Of a stretch of DNA of 64,000 nucleotides, positions 21,963-33,097 are shown one piece after another; positions within the stretch are counted from its first letter, which is position 1, and every line of letters starts with the position of its first letter. The notes under the pieces were generated by a model. The model did not search any database. It worked only from the letters and a program-made list of their open reading frames with translations, and was not told the DNA's origin. Source of the stretch: Primula veris. Taxonomy: Eukaryota > Streptophyta > Magnoliopsida > Ericales > Primulaceae. The position numbers and the translations under genes are program-made. The stretch spans positions 27,470,481-27,534,480 of the forward strand of contig OY821746.1 of the NCBI GenBank assembly GCA_963682055.1, written 5' to 3'.

Positions 21963-23391
21963 TCAGACGCGTACAATATCTGAACCAATGTAATATTTTG
22001 CATACAAATTAAGATTCTCCAAGTCATGAGTCAAATGATGAGTAGATCCGGTGTCAGGATACCATGTGGAATGACTCATTGAACCCGAGCTAGAGGCAAA
22101 TGCATTAAATGGCGATGGTGTAGAGTTGCGGTTTTGAAGTTGTTGTTGTAGGCGACGACATTGTTTGGCCGTGTGTCCAGGTTTCGAACAATATTGGCAA
22201 ATAAGATTATTGTAATCAGAGTACCTATTAATAGGTCCGCCATGATAACCTTGTGACTGACTACCGCTTCGACCGCGACGAGCACTACCACTGTTGAGAT
22301 TCTGCCCACGGTTGATGTTGTTGCCTGATGAGGATCCCCACTGATTGTTTGCCGGAGCTTGAGGGTTATGATCATAGCTAGTGACATTTGCACTAGGGTT
22401 CCCAAGGTCAGGAGCAGGTGGGCGTTGTTGTCGGTTGTCGTAGCTACAAAGGTGATAAAATACAAATTCGATAGACATAGGTGTGTCTCTTATAGTGAGG
22501 GAAGTGACAACTGTGTCATATTCAGGACCGAGTCCAGCTAGGAGATAATCGACAAGGTCGCTATCAGTTATAGCATGACCAGCTGTAGCGAGTAGGTCGC
22601 CAAGTTCTTGAACATTCTTGACGTATTTGACCATTGGTGTGTCACCTTTTCGTATAGTGGAAAGGTCACGTTTAAGTTGGAGGACCCGTGCTTGATTTTA
22701 GGAAGAGAAAAAGCGCTCGAGGCAAACCCAAAGGGAGCAAGACGTTGTTTCATTGATGATATGTGCAAGGATATCCTCGCTTAGGGACGAGATTGGAGCA
22801 GAGAGAATGATTTGATCTTGTTGCTTCCAATGTTGAGCGAGTGTGTCGTATGTGGCAGCAATAGTTGGTGTAATATCAGGAGGAGAAGGTGGGTATGTAG
22901 GCATGGGAATGGTCCCATCAATATATCCGAAGAGTTTTTGTCCTCGAAGGTGTTGTAGGATTTGAGCTCGCCACAACAAATAGTTATCTTTGTTGAGTTT
23001 TATGGTTAAAACATGGTGAAGGTTGGTGAAAGTTACAGCATTGAGATGAGCTGGCGAGGTGCCTGGACTTGATTTGGCGGAATTTAGCATTGCAAGAAGA
23101 GCGGATAAATTTTCAGCGAGGGAGGTTACACTACAAAAAAATACCTAAATAGCGACGGGATTAGTGACGGTATTTTTTGTTACGAGCTTATTAACAACGG
23201 TTTTTGTGACGGCTTTGCGACAGTTTAGTCAATTTGCGACAGATTTGTGACAACTTTTTAAATTAGCGACAGTCTTGTGATAACTTTTAACTCTCACTAA
23301 ATCAAACATTATTTTGTAGTGTTAAATTAATTTCGGTGGTTGGTATGGACGGGGTAACATCGTCCGTGGTGGAGTTACTGTCGATGGCCAT
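21963..23391 (-). pseudogene. Copia gag and protease start (broken, with MITE insertion)
   Basis: Translation probably starts at the ATG at 23391-23389 (MAIDSNSTTDD). The frame stops being gag at 23321, where a CACTA-type MITE lies, and resumes at 23128 with TSLAENLSALLAM. The core has NYLLWRAQILQHLRGQKLFG, typical of the Copia gag UBN2 region. The zinc knuckle CQYCSKPGHTAKQC and the protease active site WYPDTGSTHHLTHD follow. An in-frame stop lies just after FFSS (about 22698) and more follow the protease start, but the phase is kept, so most breaks are point mutations. Confidence 0.88.
23129..23321. mobile_element. CACTA-type MITE (193 bp) nested in Copia gag
   Basis: It starts CACTACAAAA and ends TTTTGTAGTG, perfect 10-bp inverted ends, flanked by the 3-bp duplication TTA (23126-23128 and 23322-23324), both hallmarks of CACTA (En/Spm) transposons. 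The interior repeats GCGACGG/GCGACAG motifs (sub-terminal repeats) and codes for nothing. Removing it with one TTA rejoins the gag frame, so it inserted after the Copia element. Confidence 0.92.
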
Positions 23392-23440
23392 GGAGATCGT
23401 AGGATCAGGAAGAAGAGGAAAAAAAAGACGTTTGTCAAAG

Positions 23441-23453
23441 ACTCTTGATACCA
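23441..23453 (-). other. Copia primer-binding site
   Basis: The minus strand reads TGGTATCAAGAGT two bases inside the 5' LTR. TGGTATCA is the start of the initiator-tRNA-Met complementary site common in plant Copia elements. Confidence 0.82.
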
Positions 23454-23455
23454 TA

Positions 23456-23763
23456 TGATAAAATACAAAGTAAATAAGAAAGAGAGGGATGTGCATAAGT
23501 TGTTTTTGTGTATTATTCTCCACACTATTAACGTTTACAAAGGCTATATTTATATGCAAGTCTTCTGTAATGATATGGTAAGAAATTACATAAATTAAGG
23601 AGAATATATATGTAGTAAAAGCTAATTGCTAAGGATTGACTTGTTACAGATTTTATGCACGTTTTCAATATTGCTCATCAATCAAATATGTGCATGCTTT
23701 ATGTATATCCAATGATTGGTGATCTGGAGAGATTATGAGGTTACGTTTCTATATGCTTTAACA
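23456..23763 (-). repeat. Copia 5' LTR
   Basis: 308 bp, same length as the 3' LTR. It would carry the element's promoter; the plus-strand text TATATTTATATG at ~23547 lies near a plausible TATA region. Confidence 0.92.
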
Positions 23764-23776
23764 TGCAATGGCTCTC

Positions 23777-24230
23777 CCTCAATCTTTTACAGCAGGTGTT
23801 GGAGTGCCCTTTCAAAATAGGGGCTAGCCGTTCTTTGCTCACATAAGCTTTGATGAACCTGCAGTGCAGGAGTCTCCAACTATAAAAATTTGCGTCGAAG
23901 AATAGAATAGTTATATTACGCGGTCCCAATGGGAAGGGGTAGGTTCTGGGGTGAGACGGTCCTGCATCAATTCTCGAAAAGCAGGAGTGCTCCATATATA
24001 TATGAATAGTACCAGTGGAGTCGGATGGTGCTAGTGCTCTCACTTACGGAAAAAGGGCTCCCGCATCAGAAAGAAGAGCGGCACCTCAACCAGCCAAAGC
24101 CACATTAGCAGTTCGCGTGAAATCAGACTAAACCAAGGTCGGAGAGGCCTTAGGTAGTAATTGAGATGCCTTCAATTCAGACAAGAGATGACGCACGCTT
24201 CACAAGGAGGCTTTGAAATGGCGTACTTAT
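23777..24230. other. Organelle-like DNA, possibly mitochondrial insertion
   Basis: Composition changes abruptly after the Copia flank: balanced GC, no homopolymers, and text such as GGGGCTAGCCGTTCTTTGCT and GAAGAGCGGCACCTCAACCA that is in the style of plant mitochondrial intergenic DNA. I see no recognisable mitochondrial gene. This is an impression of composition, not a match; a low-copy nuclear or retroelement-derived sequence is equally possible. Confidence 0.3.
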
Positions 24231-24870
24231 TGCACCTGGCACTAAGTACCGCTGTTTTTGTTTGTTTGGGAGTCGAGGAACTTAATCGGGGGACATTCTC
24301 GGTGTGATAATATTGGTAGCGTATGTGGGAAGCTTTTCGTGGTAGGGTCCACTGGCCGTTTATTTAGATGTAATGATGTGAAATGCCTTGGGTAGTGGGA
24401 TATGCTCTGACGTGGCGAAATCTGGAGCGTTTATATGTTAAAAATAGCAGCGGTTGTTGACTTTTGTATGGTTGGAAAAAAGGTAAACCTCTGTCACACG
24501 AAAGGACGGTTATTATTTTATTCTTTTTGTGACTCCACTCCTTTTTACTGTGCCAAGTAATCCCTTTTGTTTTTATCACAAAATTCGCTGAAGAAAATAT
24601 CTGTCTCTCTCTAAAGTAGATTCTTCCCGCCAAAAAGGAAAAGCGTTTGGCCGCTTGGTCTAGGGTTTCGTGGTATTGTTGAAAGACTTGCTGCTGTTCT
24701 CGCTTGCTTGCTCATAATGATAACTGTAAGTGTTTTTTCGTTCTCCCCCCCCCCCCCTTTTTTTTGTGTTAGGGGTTGTATTTGATTTGTCGTTGTGGTC
24801 ATAGATGTGGTGTTGGTATATGGTTCAGGTTGTCTATATATGTCTGATGATTCTTATGTATCTAGTTAAT
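24231..24870 (+). promoter_or_regulatory. Probable promoter / 5' leader of the antisense Gypsy gene
   Basis: GC-balanced DNA upstream of the plus-strand accessory gene. A possible TATA is TTTATATGTTAAAAA (~24430). CTGTAAGT at ~24725 followed by a C/T tract and TTAG could be an intron in the leader. No frame of its own. A Gypsy 3' LTR would be expected to the left but none is visible. Confidence 0.35.
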
Positions 24871-27502
24871 ATGAGTGGGGGGGGGGGGTGGTCGGCAAGG
24901 AGAGTGCCGTGGATGTTGTGACGGGTGTCGAGGATGAGGTTCTCGACGGACCCGAGAAGGTGTTGGTGGACGGGGTTGCAATGACCCATTACATTGATCG
25001 GTGCGGAGGTGAGCTGTTGGAGCAACCTCGAACCTTGAAGATGGGGTATACTGCTCTGAAACCCCTTGCTTTCAAGGATGCAGAAAAAATAGCTGCTCGG
25101 CCTACAATGTCGGTTATAGAGCAGGCCAACGCGGATGCGCTGCGGGTATGTTGGGCGCGTATTTTGTAATATATGCCATGATGCTCGTATTTTGTTATAT
25201 AGGTTTGGTACTCGTATTTTGTTTGGAATCTGATGTTTTGAAGTGCAGGTTGTCTTGAGTACCGTGGTGTTACGGGATCAACTGGGAGCTCTAGGGGCTG
25301 ATAAAGAGAAGCTGGTGGCCGAGAAGAAGGCCATAGTCGAGGAGAACGATCAGAAGATAAAAGATCTGCTTGCGGCTTTCGAGGCCGAGAAAGAGAAACT
25401 GGTCGCCGAGAATAAAACCCTGGGTGATAATTATGACAAGCTGTCTGTGGACTTTCTGCACGTGACCGAGGATGTCGATAAGTTGAAGGCTGAAAAAGAG
25501 AGCATGGTCGTTAAGTACGGCCAACTAGAGGAGGAGAACTTGCTCCTGGCGGAGGACGTGGAAGCCGAAAAGGCTGAGGTGACTGCTCTGAAAACGGCAC
25601 ACGCGGAGGAGCGGACAAAGTTAGCAATGATGACTAATTTCTCCGTCTATTGTGCTCATGTGCGGGCGCTCAATTTCGCGAATGTTCTTTTGTCGGATCG
25701 GGCGTGGTCGGAGTTGGTGTATCCCTGTCCGCATGGTGCACCGCCGAAACCCTTAGACTGGGCGAATCTTCGTGAAGAGGAGCTTCCCCGGCTGCCGGGG
25801 CAGACAATTTCGACAGCGCTCCGTCCTCATTTTATGTCGGCCACGTCCACTCCTCGACCTGATGCTACTGTCACTCTCCCACCCGCATATCCTCAGGTGG
25901 AACCTTGACCATTTTTCTGATAGTATATATATATATTTTTGTTGTTTTTGTGTAGTCTTTCGATATTCGAACTGTGGGTCTCTCTTGTATCTAGAAACAT
26001 ATTCTTTTGGGGAAGTGATAATATAGGTGCTGTGTTTTCTTTCTGTTGGGCTTTCTCGGGGTAATTTTCCTGTTTGAGGGTTATCATCTTTTGAAGGATG
26101 TGAAAACAAAATATTGTCAGGTACCTAATAATCCTCTTGCCGTGGTGGTCTGGAACTCGCCTAGTCGTAGTGTAGGTGACGTTATAGATAATCTGGAAAG
26201 ATCTAAGGCTGCCCTAACTGCTGAACTGAATTCTGCTCATCATAAAGTCGAGGATCTGAATGTTCACATTGCAAACTTGTCTATTCGGTTATGTGACTTG
26301 GGAGAGAAATTCAGCAAAAAGACTGCCCATTATACGGCAAATAAGGGTAAAGCGAAGGAACTTCTCGGTGCCCTACGACGTTCTCGTGATGAAGCCCGAG
26401 GTCGTGTGACGAGCTTGAATTTGGTCCTAGGGGCCGTTTTCGAGGACGCGGACCTGCTGCTATCCTTTGCCAAAGCGTATTGGGCCCGAGTTCGCGCTTT
26501 AGAGGTGCTGGAGCATGTAAAAGGGATGAGTGGTGTTTCCCGGGCAGAGCGCATGGTTGATGCGACGGCCGGGGTAACCGAGACCACTGCTGCCTTGAAC
26601 CGAGTCGATGCGGTCGTTCGTGAGCGTTTGGGGACGCAAATTGCTTCATTGCGAGATATTCATTTCGCCGATGTAGTAGAGACCTCGGCGTCTGTTGAGG
26701 GGTTATCGGATTAATAATCGAGTAGCTTGTTTTGTCGTTTTATTTGTAGCTTGTATGGAAATATTCGTTTTTTTTTCTATTTTCGTCTTTTCGTTTCTTG
26801 CGGTTGTATATTCATCTCTTCTCGTTCTTCCCCATTTTTTTTTTGTTTTTATAGGCACACGCTACTACGTCGTACCAGGCTGGTTCTCCATGCCTAGTTA
26901 GCCCGGGGTTAGGACCTACTGGTGCTGCCCGGGACGAGGTCTCATCTGGTGCGGCTAGTGAGGTGCCTGACAAGTGGCCTTACATTGTTTTGATGGGCAA
27001 AAATGTCAAGTTGATCGACCAATGTGCTCAACTTCGGACCAAGCTGAAAACTCAGGCCTCTTTTCGAGAATACGTTCGCCGTGCCGAGCATGTTGTTGAG
27101 GTTCAGGAGCGTCGTTTGGATCGATATTTGCGTGCAAAGGACAAATACTTCGGCAAATTAAAGTTGTTGGTAACCAAAGCCAACGTGTTGGCGAAGTATT
27201 TCCGTTTGTCCCGAACCAGATACGATGCTTCCGCGGCTATGATCGAAGCTCGCCGTAATCTCCCCTTCGATGATGATCGCCGTAAAGCGGCCTCGGATGC
27301 TCACGAGTTCGCTAAAGAAGCCGAGTTCAACGCGCGGCTTCAGACGCTGACTTGCATTGGAGCTCATACGACCAATTTTGATGCCCTCATTTCTGAGGAG
27401 CGTTTTGATGGTGATGAGACAGATGGGGACACGACGACGGATGACGAAGAGATTGAGCTCGGTCAATTACCGTCGTGCTCCTCCTGTATTAGTTCTTCTT
27501 AA
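24871..27502 (+). CDS. Spliced coiled-coil accessory protein, antisense ORF of the Gypsy element
   Basis: Four exons can be joined in one phase. Exon 1 (24871-~25147) ends ANADALR at CGG|GTATGT; exon 2 (~25249-~25892) begins VVLSTVV after GTGCAG; its donor is CAG|GTGGAA; exon 3 (26120 to ~26690) begins VPNNPLAVVV after TTGTCAG; exon 4 (26855-27502) follows a long T-tract and ATAG, and is open from its first base. Exon 2 encodes a long E/K/L-rich coiled coil (KEKLVAEKKAIVEENDQKIK, EAEKEKLVAENKTLGDN); exons 3 and 4 add further helical segments and an acidic C-terminus (DGDETDGDTTTDDEEIELG). The start is uncertain: ATGAGT followed by 12 G is one base out of phase with exon 1. Proteins of this layout are annotated in plants as putative gypsy-type transposon proteins (PF04195 is the family I suspect). 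Function is unknown. Confidence 0.65.
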
Positions 27503-27566
27503 ATGAGTTTCTTTAGTGTCGATGAACTTCTTGTTGCCTCCGTAATGCGGGCGAGGACTATTTGTG

Positions 27567-27845
27567 TTATTTCTTTATTCCTGTTTTGTACTTTTCCATT
27601 GTCGTATTGCTATTTGATTGATTTGGATCGATTTTTCCTTGCTGATTCATTTGTCATTTCGTTATTCCTGTTTTGTACCTTTCCATTGTCGTATTGCTAT
27701 TTGATTGATTGGATCGATTTTTCCTTGCTGATTCATTTGTCATTTCGTTATTCCTGTTTTGTAACTTTCCATTGTCGTATTGCTATTTGATTGATTGGAT
27801 CGATTTTTCCTTGCTGATTCATTTGTCATTTCGTTATTCCTGTAT
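27567..27845. repeat. Tandem repeat, ~86-bp unit, about 3.2 copies
   Basis: The unit runs TTATTCCTGTTTTGTAC...CATTGTCGTATTGC...GATCGATTTTTCCTTGCTG...TTTGTCATTTCG. Copies differ by only a few bases. It begins immediately 3' of the antisense gene's stop codon, in its probable 3' UTR. Confidence 0.85.
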
Positions 27846-27967
27846 TGGATATGCTTCTTGTTGATATTTCATTGTTTAGATTGATTCTCCTTCATTGTGT
27901 TTGCTATTTTGTATCGTATCGCCGCCGTAATGTGGACCTGAATTATTCCTTGCATTGTACCTGCATA

Positions 27968-29067
27968 TGAATTTCATAGTATTCCTAGGCGTTCCTTTGA
28001 AAACACGCCATTTAGGGAATTTCATAGTATTCCTAGGCACTTCGGCCATGTTAGGAATTTCATAGTATTCCTAGGCGTTCCTTCAAAAACACGCCATTTA
28101 CGGAATTTCATAGTATTCCTAGGCACTTCGGCCATGTTGGGAATTTCATAGTATTCCTAGGCGTTCCTTCGAAAACACGCCATTTACGGAATTTCATAGT
28201 ATTCCTAGGCACTTCGGCCATGTTGGGAATTTCATAGTATTCCTAGGCGTTCCTTCGAAAACACGCCATTTACGGAATTTCATAGTACTCCTAGGCACTT
28301 CGGCCATGTTGGGAATTTCATAGTATTCCTAGGCACTTCGGCCATGTTAGGAATTTCATAATATTCCTAGGCGTTCCTTCGAAAACACGCCATTTACGGA
28401 ATTTCATAGTATTCCTAGGCACTTCGGCCATGTTGGGAATTTCATAGTATTCCTAGGCGTTCCTTCGAAAACACGCCATTTACGGAATTTCATAGTATTC
28501 CTAGGCACTTCGGCCATGTTGGGAATTTCATAATATTCCTAGGCACTTCGGCCATGTTGGGAATTTCATAGTATTCCTAGGCGTTCCTTCGAAAACACGC
28601 CATTTACGGAATTTCATAGTATTCCTAGGCACTTCGGCCATGTTGGGAATTTCCTAATATTCCTAGGCACTTCGGTCATGTTGGGAATTTCATAGTATTC
28701 CTAGGCGTTCCTTCGAAAACACGCCATTTACGGAATTTCATAGTATTCCTAGGCACTTCGGCCATGTTGGGAATTTCATAATATTCCTAGGCACTTCGGC
28801 CATGTTGGGAATTTCATAATATTCCTAGGCACTTCGGCCATGTTGGGAATTTCATAGTATTCCTAGGCGTTCCTTCGAAAACACGCCATTTACGGAATTT
28901 CATAGTATTCCTAGGCACTTCGGCCATGTTGGGAATTTCATAATATTCCTAGGCACTTCGGCCATGTTGGGAATTTCATAGTATTCCTAGGCGTTCCTTC
29001 GAAAACACGCCATTTACGGAATTTCATAGTATTCCTAGGCGTTCCTTCGAAAACACGCCATTTACGG
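27968..29067. repeat. Composite tandem array of 48-bp and 38-bp units (26 units)
   Basis: All units start GAATTTCATAGTATTCCTAGG. Type A (48 bp) continues CGTTCCTTCGAAAACACGCC; type B (38 bp) continues CACTTCGGCCATGTTG. Reading left to right: A B A B A B A B B A B A B B A B B A B B B A B B A A (11 A, 15 B). GGAAT and ATTCC in each unit can pair. The array separates the antisense gene from the convergent integrase end and corresponds to the 3' untranslated part of the Gypsy element. Confidence 0.93.
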
Positions 29068-29182
29068 AATTTCATTTGCATTCGCTAGACAGCATGATAA
29101 TATATTTTATTCATTCAAAAATACGAAAGATAATGCCATTAAGCAGGAGGGGTAAGGTGGCACCTGTTATTCGGAAGATTGC

Positions 29183-30403
29183 CTATACGTAGTACTTCTT
29201 TAGGTTAGCCACATTCCAAGAATTCTTTTCCCCTCGGCTATTGGCGAACAGTACGCTTTTGATTTTGTAAGAGACTGGACTCGTTTGCTTGACGATTTCG
29301 TATGGGCCTTCCCAGGTAGGGCTTAGTTTGCCATGTATTTCGTTGCGGGTATAGACCGTCACTCGTCGCAGCACCAGTTCTCTTACCATGAATTCTTTGG
29401 ATCCTCTTACTCTCTTGTCATAAGTTTGCTTCACGCTTTGTTGGTATTTGGCTAGGGTAAGGGCTGCTATCTCTCGTTTCTCGTCTATCATGTCTAGCTC
29501 TTCTCTCATTCTTTGTTCATTGTTTCCCTGCTCGACTAAAGTCGTTCGGAGCGTGGGTAGCCCGATTTCTGTCGGTATGATGGCCTCGACACCGTATGCT
29601 AAGCTAAACGGGGTTTCCTTGGTGCCCGTCTTTGGTGTAGTTCGGCACGACCATAAAACGTTGAGTAGCCGCTCGGGCCACCTCCCCTTTGCATGTTCAA
29701 GGGTGGTCTTGATGCCATCTAATATCGTTCGGTTTGACACTTCGGCTTGCCCGTTTCCCTGTGGGTATGTCGGCGTCGAATAGAACTTTCGGATACCTAG
29801 TTCCTCGTACCACAGCTGTAAATTGGCATCTTTGAACTGGGTTCCGTTGTCGGCGACAATAGCGTACGGTATACCGAACCTAGTGATGATGTATTCCCAA
29901 ATGAATTGTTTGACGTTGCTGGCTTTGATTTCTCGGAGGGGTTTAGGTTTGACCCATTTGGTGAAATAATCCGTCGCGACGATCAGATATTCCACACTCC
30001 CGGGTGCTCTTGGGAGTTTACCGACTAAATCAATTGCCCATTGAGCGAACGGCCATGGTACCGATACCGGGGTCATCATAGATGATGGGAGCCGTGGTAT
30101 CTTGGCGAATCGTTGGCACTTGTCGCAACGTTGGACGTATGCATCGGCGTCTCGCTTGATATAGGGCCACCAATATCCTTGGGTCACTGCCTTGTTTGCA
30201 AGGGATCGCCCTTTGATGTGTGCTCCGCAGGATCCTTCGTGGATTTCCTCCAAGACCGGCAGCTGTAGCTCGGTCGGGACGCACAGTAGGTGGGGTCCCC
30301 GGTAACTGGATTTGTATAGTTTATCGTCCTCGGATAGCCAGAAGCGAGGAGCTTTACTTGTAATTTTCAACGCTTTTATCTTGTCGGCCGGGAGCGTTCC
30401 ATT
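29183..30403 (-). pseudogene. Gypsy pol: integrase
   Basis: The frame continues from the RT-RNase H part after one TGA (30406-30404). Visible in order: the HHCC zinc-binding module (EIHEGSCGAH ... CDKCQRF), the catalytic core with D (WAIDLVGKLP), D (VADNGTQFKD) and E (GNGQAEVSNR), the RTTPKTGTKETPFSLAYG motif after it, and a C-terminal region ending LSPTWEGPYEIV and NLKKYYV. It would insert the cDNA into host chromosomes. Apart from the preceding stop, the ~395-residue frame is intact. Confidence 0.93.
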
Positions 30404-33097
30404 TCACAGATAACGAGTCATGTCCTCCATCCAACCTAGTTCGTACTGTATTGATGTCACTCGGTCTACCCTTTTAATTATGCTCGGGGTTGGCAGTAGT
30501 TCCACTGTGATCGACCGGGTGTCAGTCAATGTTAATGTCGAGGCTAGGGTGGCCAAGGCATCGGCATGTGCATTCTCGGTGCGATTGATTCTTATTAACT
30601 CGCACTGTTCGAAGGTTACCATCAAGCTTTGGACTTTCTCTTGGTAGATGATCATTATGTCATCTTTGGCTTGGTACTCGCCGATGGCTTGATTGACGAT
30701 AAGCATGGAGTCTGAGCTTGCAATTAAGTGGGAGCATCCGAGGGACCGGGCAATGAGCATGCCATTTATCATGGCTTCGTATTCTGCCTCATTGTTGGTA
30801 GCTCGGAAGCCCAGTTTTATGATTTTTTCGATGATTTCTCCCTCTCTAGACTTTAGGACGATCCCTGCTCCGGATCCGTCCTTGGTGGCTGATCCGTCGA
30901 CGTGTATCTGCCAGTGTGATTGTGGAGAGAGTGCCAAAGGCTCATCGTAGCCTTCGGTGAACTCCGCAATGAAATCGGCCAGGACTTGTCCCTTTATGGT
31001 ATGGCGGGGTATGAACTCGATATGAAATTGGGATAGTTCGACCCCCCAGGCGGCAACTCGACCGCTAATGTCCGTCCGTCGAAGTGACTCTTTGACATGA
31101 AATTTCGTGTATACCCGGACCTGATGAGCTATGAAATAGTGTGGCAACTTTCTGGTTGCGACGACCAATGCCAGACACAGCTTTTCCAAGGGTAGATAAC
31201 GTGTTTCGGCTTCGACCAGAGTCTTGCTGACGAAGTAGATCGGAAATTGTTCGCGACCTTCTTCTCTTAGGATAACTGCGCTCACAACTGTAGTGGAAAC
31301 TGCTAGGTAGCATGCCAGAACGTCTCCTTTGTTCGGCCTTACTAGCAGTGGCAGTGTCCTCAAGTACTCTTTGAGATTGTTGAATGAAGCTTCACATTCC
31401 GGGTCCCAGACGAATTTTCTATCTTTCTTGAGTGATTCAAAAAATGGCCGTCCCTTGTCTGCGGATCGGCTAATGAACCTGCTCAACGCGGCCATCATTC
31501 CCGTGAGCTCTTGTACCTGTTTCTTATTCTTGGGCGCTGCTAGGTTCCGTAGAGCCGTTATTTGATCGGGATTAGCCTCTATTCCTCGTCGGCTAACCAT
31601 ATGCCCCAAGAATTTCCCTTTGCTGATGCCAAATGCACACTTGCTTGCGTTGAGCTTTAGTTTGTGCTCGCCCAGCGTTTGGAAGACGTCTTTAATGTCT
31701 TGGAGGTGGGATGTGGCCTTTTCGCTCTTGACGACCATGTCGTCAATGTATACCTCCATTGTTTTCCCTATATGATCTCGACATACCCTTGTTATCATCC
31801 TTTGGTATGTTGCCCCCGCATTGCGTAGACCGAACGGCATTACAGTATAGCAATAATTTCCTAAAGGCGAGATAAACGATGTCTTTTCCTGATCCTCGTG
31901 AGTGAGGGGGATCTGGTGGTATCCTGAGTATGCGTCAAGGAAGGTCATCCGTTCTGCTCCCGCAGTTGCATCCACCAATTGATCGATCCTTGGAAGGGGA
32001 AAATGGTCCCTCGGGCAGGCTTTGTTGAGGTTGGTGAAGTCTATACAGACTCTCTCCTTTCCATTCTTCTTTGGAACGACGACCGGGTTGGACAACCATT
32101 TTGGGTAGTAGACCTCCCTTATGGCTCCGGCTTCCAATAGCTTTTGCACTTCAACGATTATAGCTGCTCTGTGCTGTACAGACACTTTCCTGCTCCTCTG
32201 TGCTATCGGCTTGTACTCGGCGTTTACACTTAGGTGGTGGCATGCTGTACTGGGGTCTAGGCCTGGAATGTCTTTAGGACTCCAGGCGAATTTATCAATG
32301 TTGTTGAGAAGGAATGCTTTCAACTCCTCGGATTCCTGTTTTGGAAGGTTATCGCCGAGGAGGAAGTAGTGCTCCTCGTCCATATCTGGAATATACACCT
32401 TCCTAAGTGTCTCTCCTACTTGTTCTTCGACAACCCTTTCGGTTTTGGATATTTGGTTGATCAGCTTCTTTGTGCTGGTGGGTTGTTCGACAACGCTCAG
32501 TTGTGTTTGAAGGGCCGCGGTAATGTCCTCACAGTGCCTTGAATCCTTTTGGCATCCTCTGGCAGTCTCGATCTCTCCCCTATCATTTGGGTATTTGACC
32601 TTTTGGTGATAGGTCGAGGGTATGGCCTTCATGGCATGTAACCAAGGTCGGCCCAATATTGCGTTGTGGCCGGAGTGGTCGTTGACCACTAAGAATTCCA
32701 CAGGAACCGACACGGACCCGGTTGTGACACTGAGGACGATCTTACCCAACGGTTTAGTCGTTTCGGAGATGAAACCGATCAGTGTGACATCGGTAGGCTG
32801 TAGGTCTTGCAGCTTGAGTTCCATCTTATCGAAGAGCTCCCTGTACATGATATCACAAGAGGCTCCTTGGTCGACAAGTACCCTGCTGACCGTGTCTAGG
32901 CCGATTTGAAAACGGAGGTTAATGGCATCTCCGTGGGGGTAAATCACCCCTTCTTCGTCAAGATCCGAGAAAGAAATGGGCGGATGTCGTCGTGGTGTGC
33001 ATTGTCGTTTAGAGGTCGACGCCTGTGATGCCTTGGTTACTTGGCCAAAGTGGGCTAGCTGCCGTTGTCGCGATCGTTCCCCGCCTGGGCCCTTGGG
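30404..33097 (-). pseudogene. Gypsy pol: protease, RT, RNase H and archaeal-type RNase H
   Basis: The frame runs on from gag across a single TGA (33100-33098). Protease: VLVDQGASCDIMY and AILGRPWLHAM. RT: WLSNPVVVPKKNGKERVCID, FLDAYSGYHQIPL, and catalytic VYIDDMVVKS. Native RNase H region: FVSKTLVEAETRYLPLEK; its first catalytic Asp is absent from YLAVSTTVVSAVI, in keeping with erosion of this domain in the Tat lineage. Second RNase H: HVDGSATKDGSGAGIV, NNEAEYEAMI, SSDSMLIVNQ and ENAHADALATLA supply all four acidic positions. Together the enzymes process the polyprotein, copy the RNA and remove the RNA strand. The 847-residue stretch has no internal stop. Confidence 0.94.

Larger units (their letters stand above)
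18527..23763 (-). mobile_element. Copia LTR retrotransposon, complete structure, decayed
   Basis: A 5.2-kb minus-strand element with two 308-bp LTRs (18527-18834 and 23456-23763), a primer-binding site, gag, protease, integrase, RT and RNase H in Copia order, and a polypurine tract (GCGGGAGGG, 18835-18846). TGCAAT flanks both ends (18520-18525 and 23764-23769), with one extra A before the left LTR. By hand count the LTRs differ at about a dozen of 308 positions, mostly transitions, so the insertion is moderately old. It sits in duplication copy 1 at the equivalent of AATGCAATGGCTCTC in the other copies. Confidence 0.92.

Noticed and set aside
26311..26649. Antisense frames opposite exon 3 of the accessory gene
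   Set aside because: Shadow frames of a GC-rich coding exon; they break at exon boundaries and have no domain.
27968..29067. CRISPR-like regular repeats
   Set aside because: Units are contiguous tandem repeats with no unique spacers, inside a plant retrotransposon; not a CRISPR array.
30420..32909. Several plus-strand frames of 75-95 codons opposite pol
   Set aside because: Shadows of the strongly coding minus-strand RT/RNase H frame.
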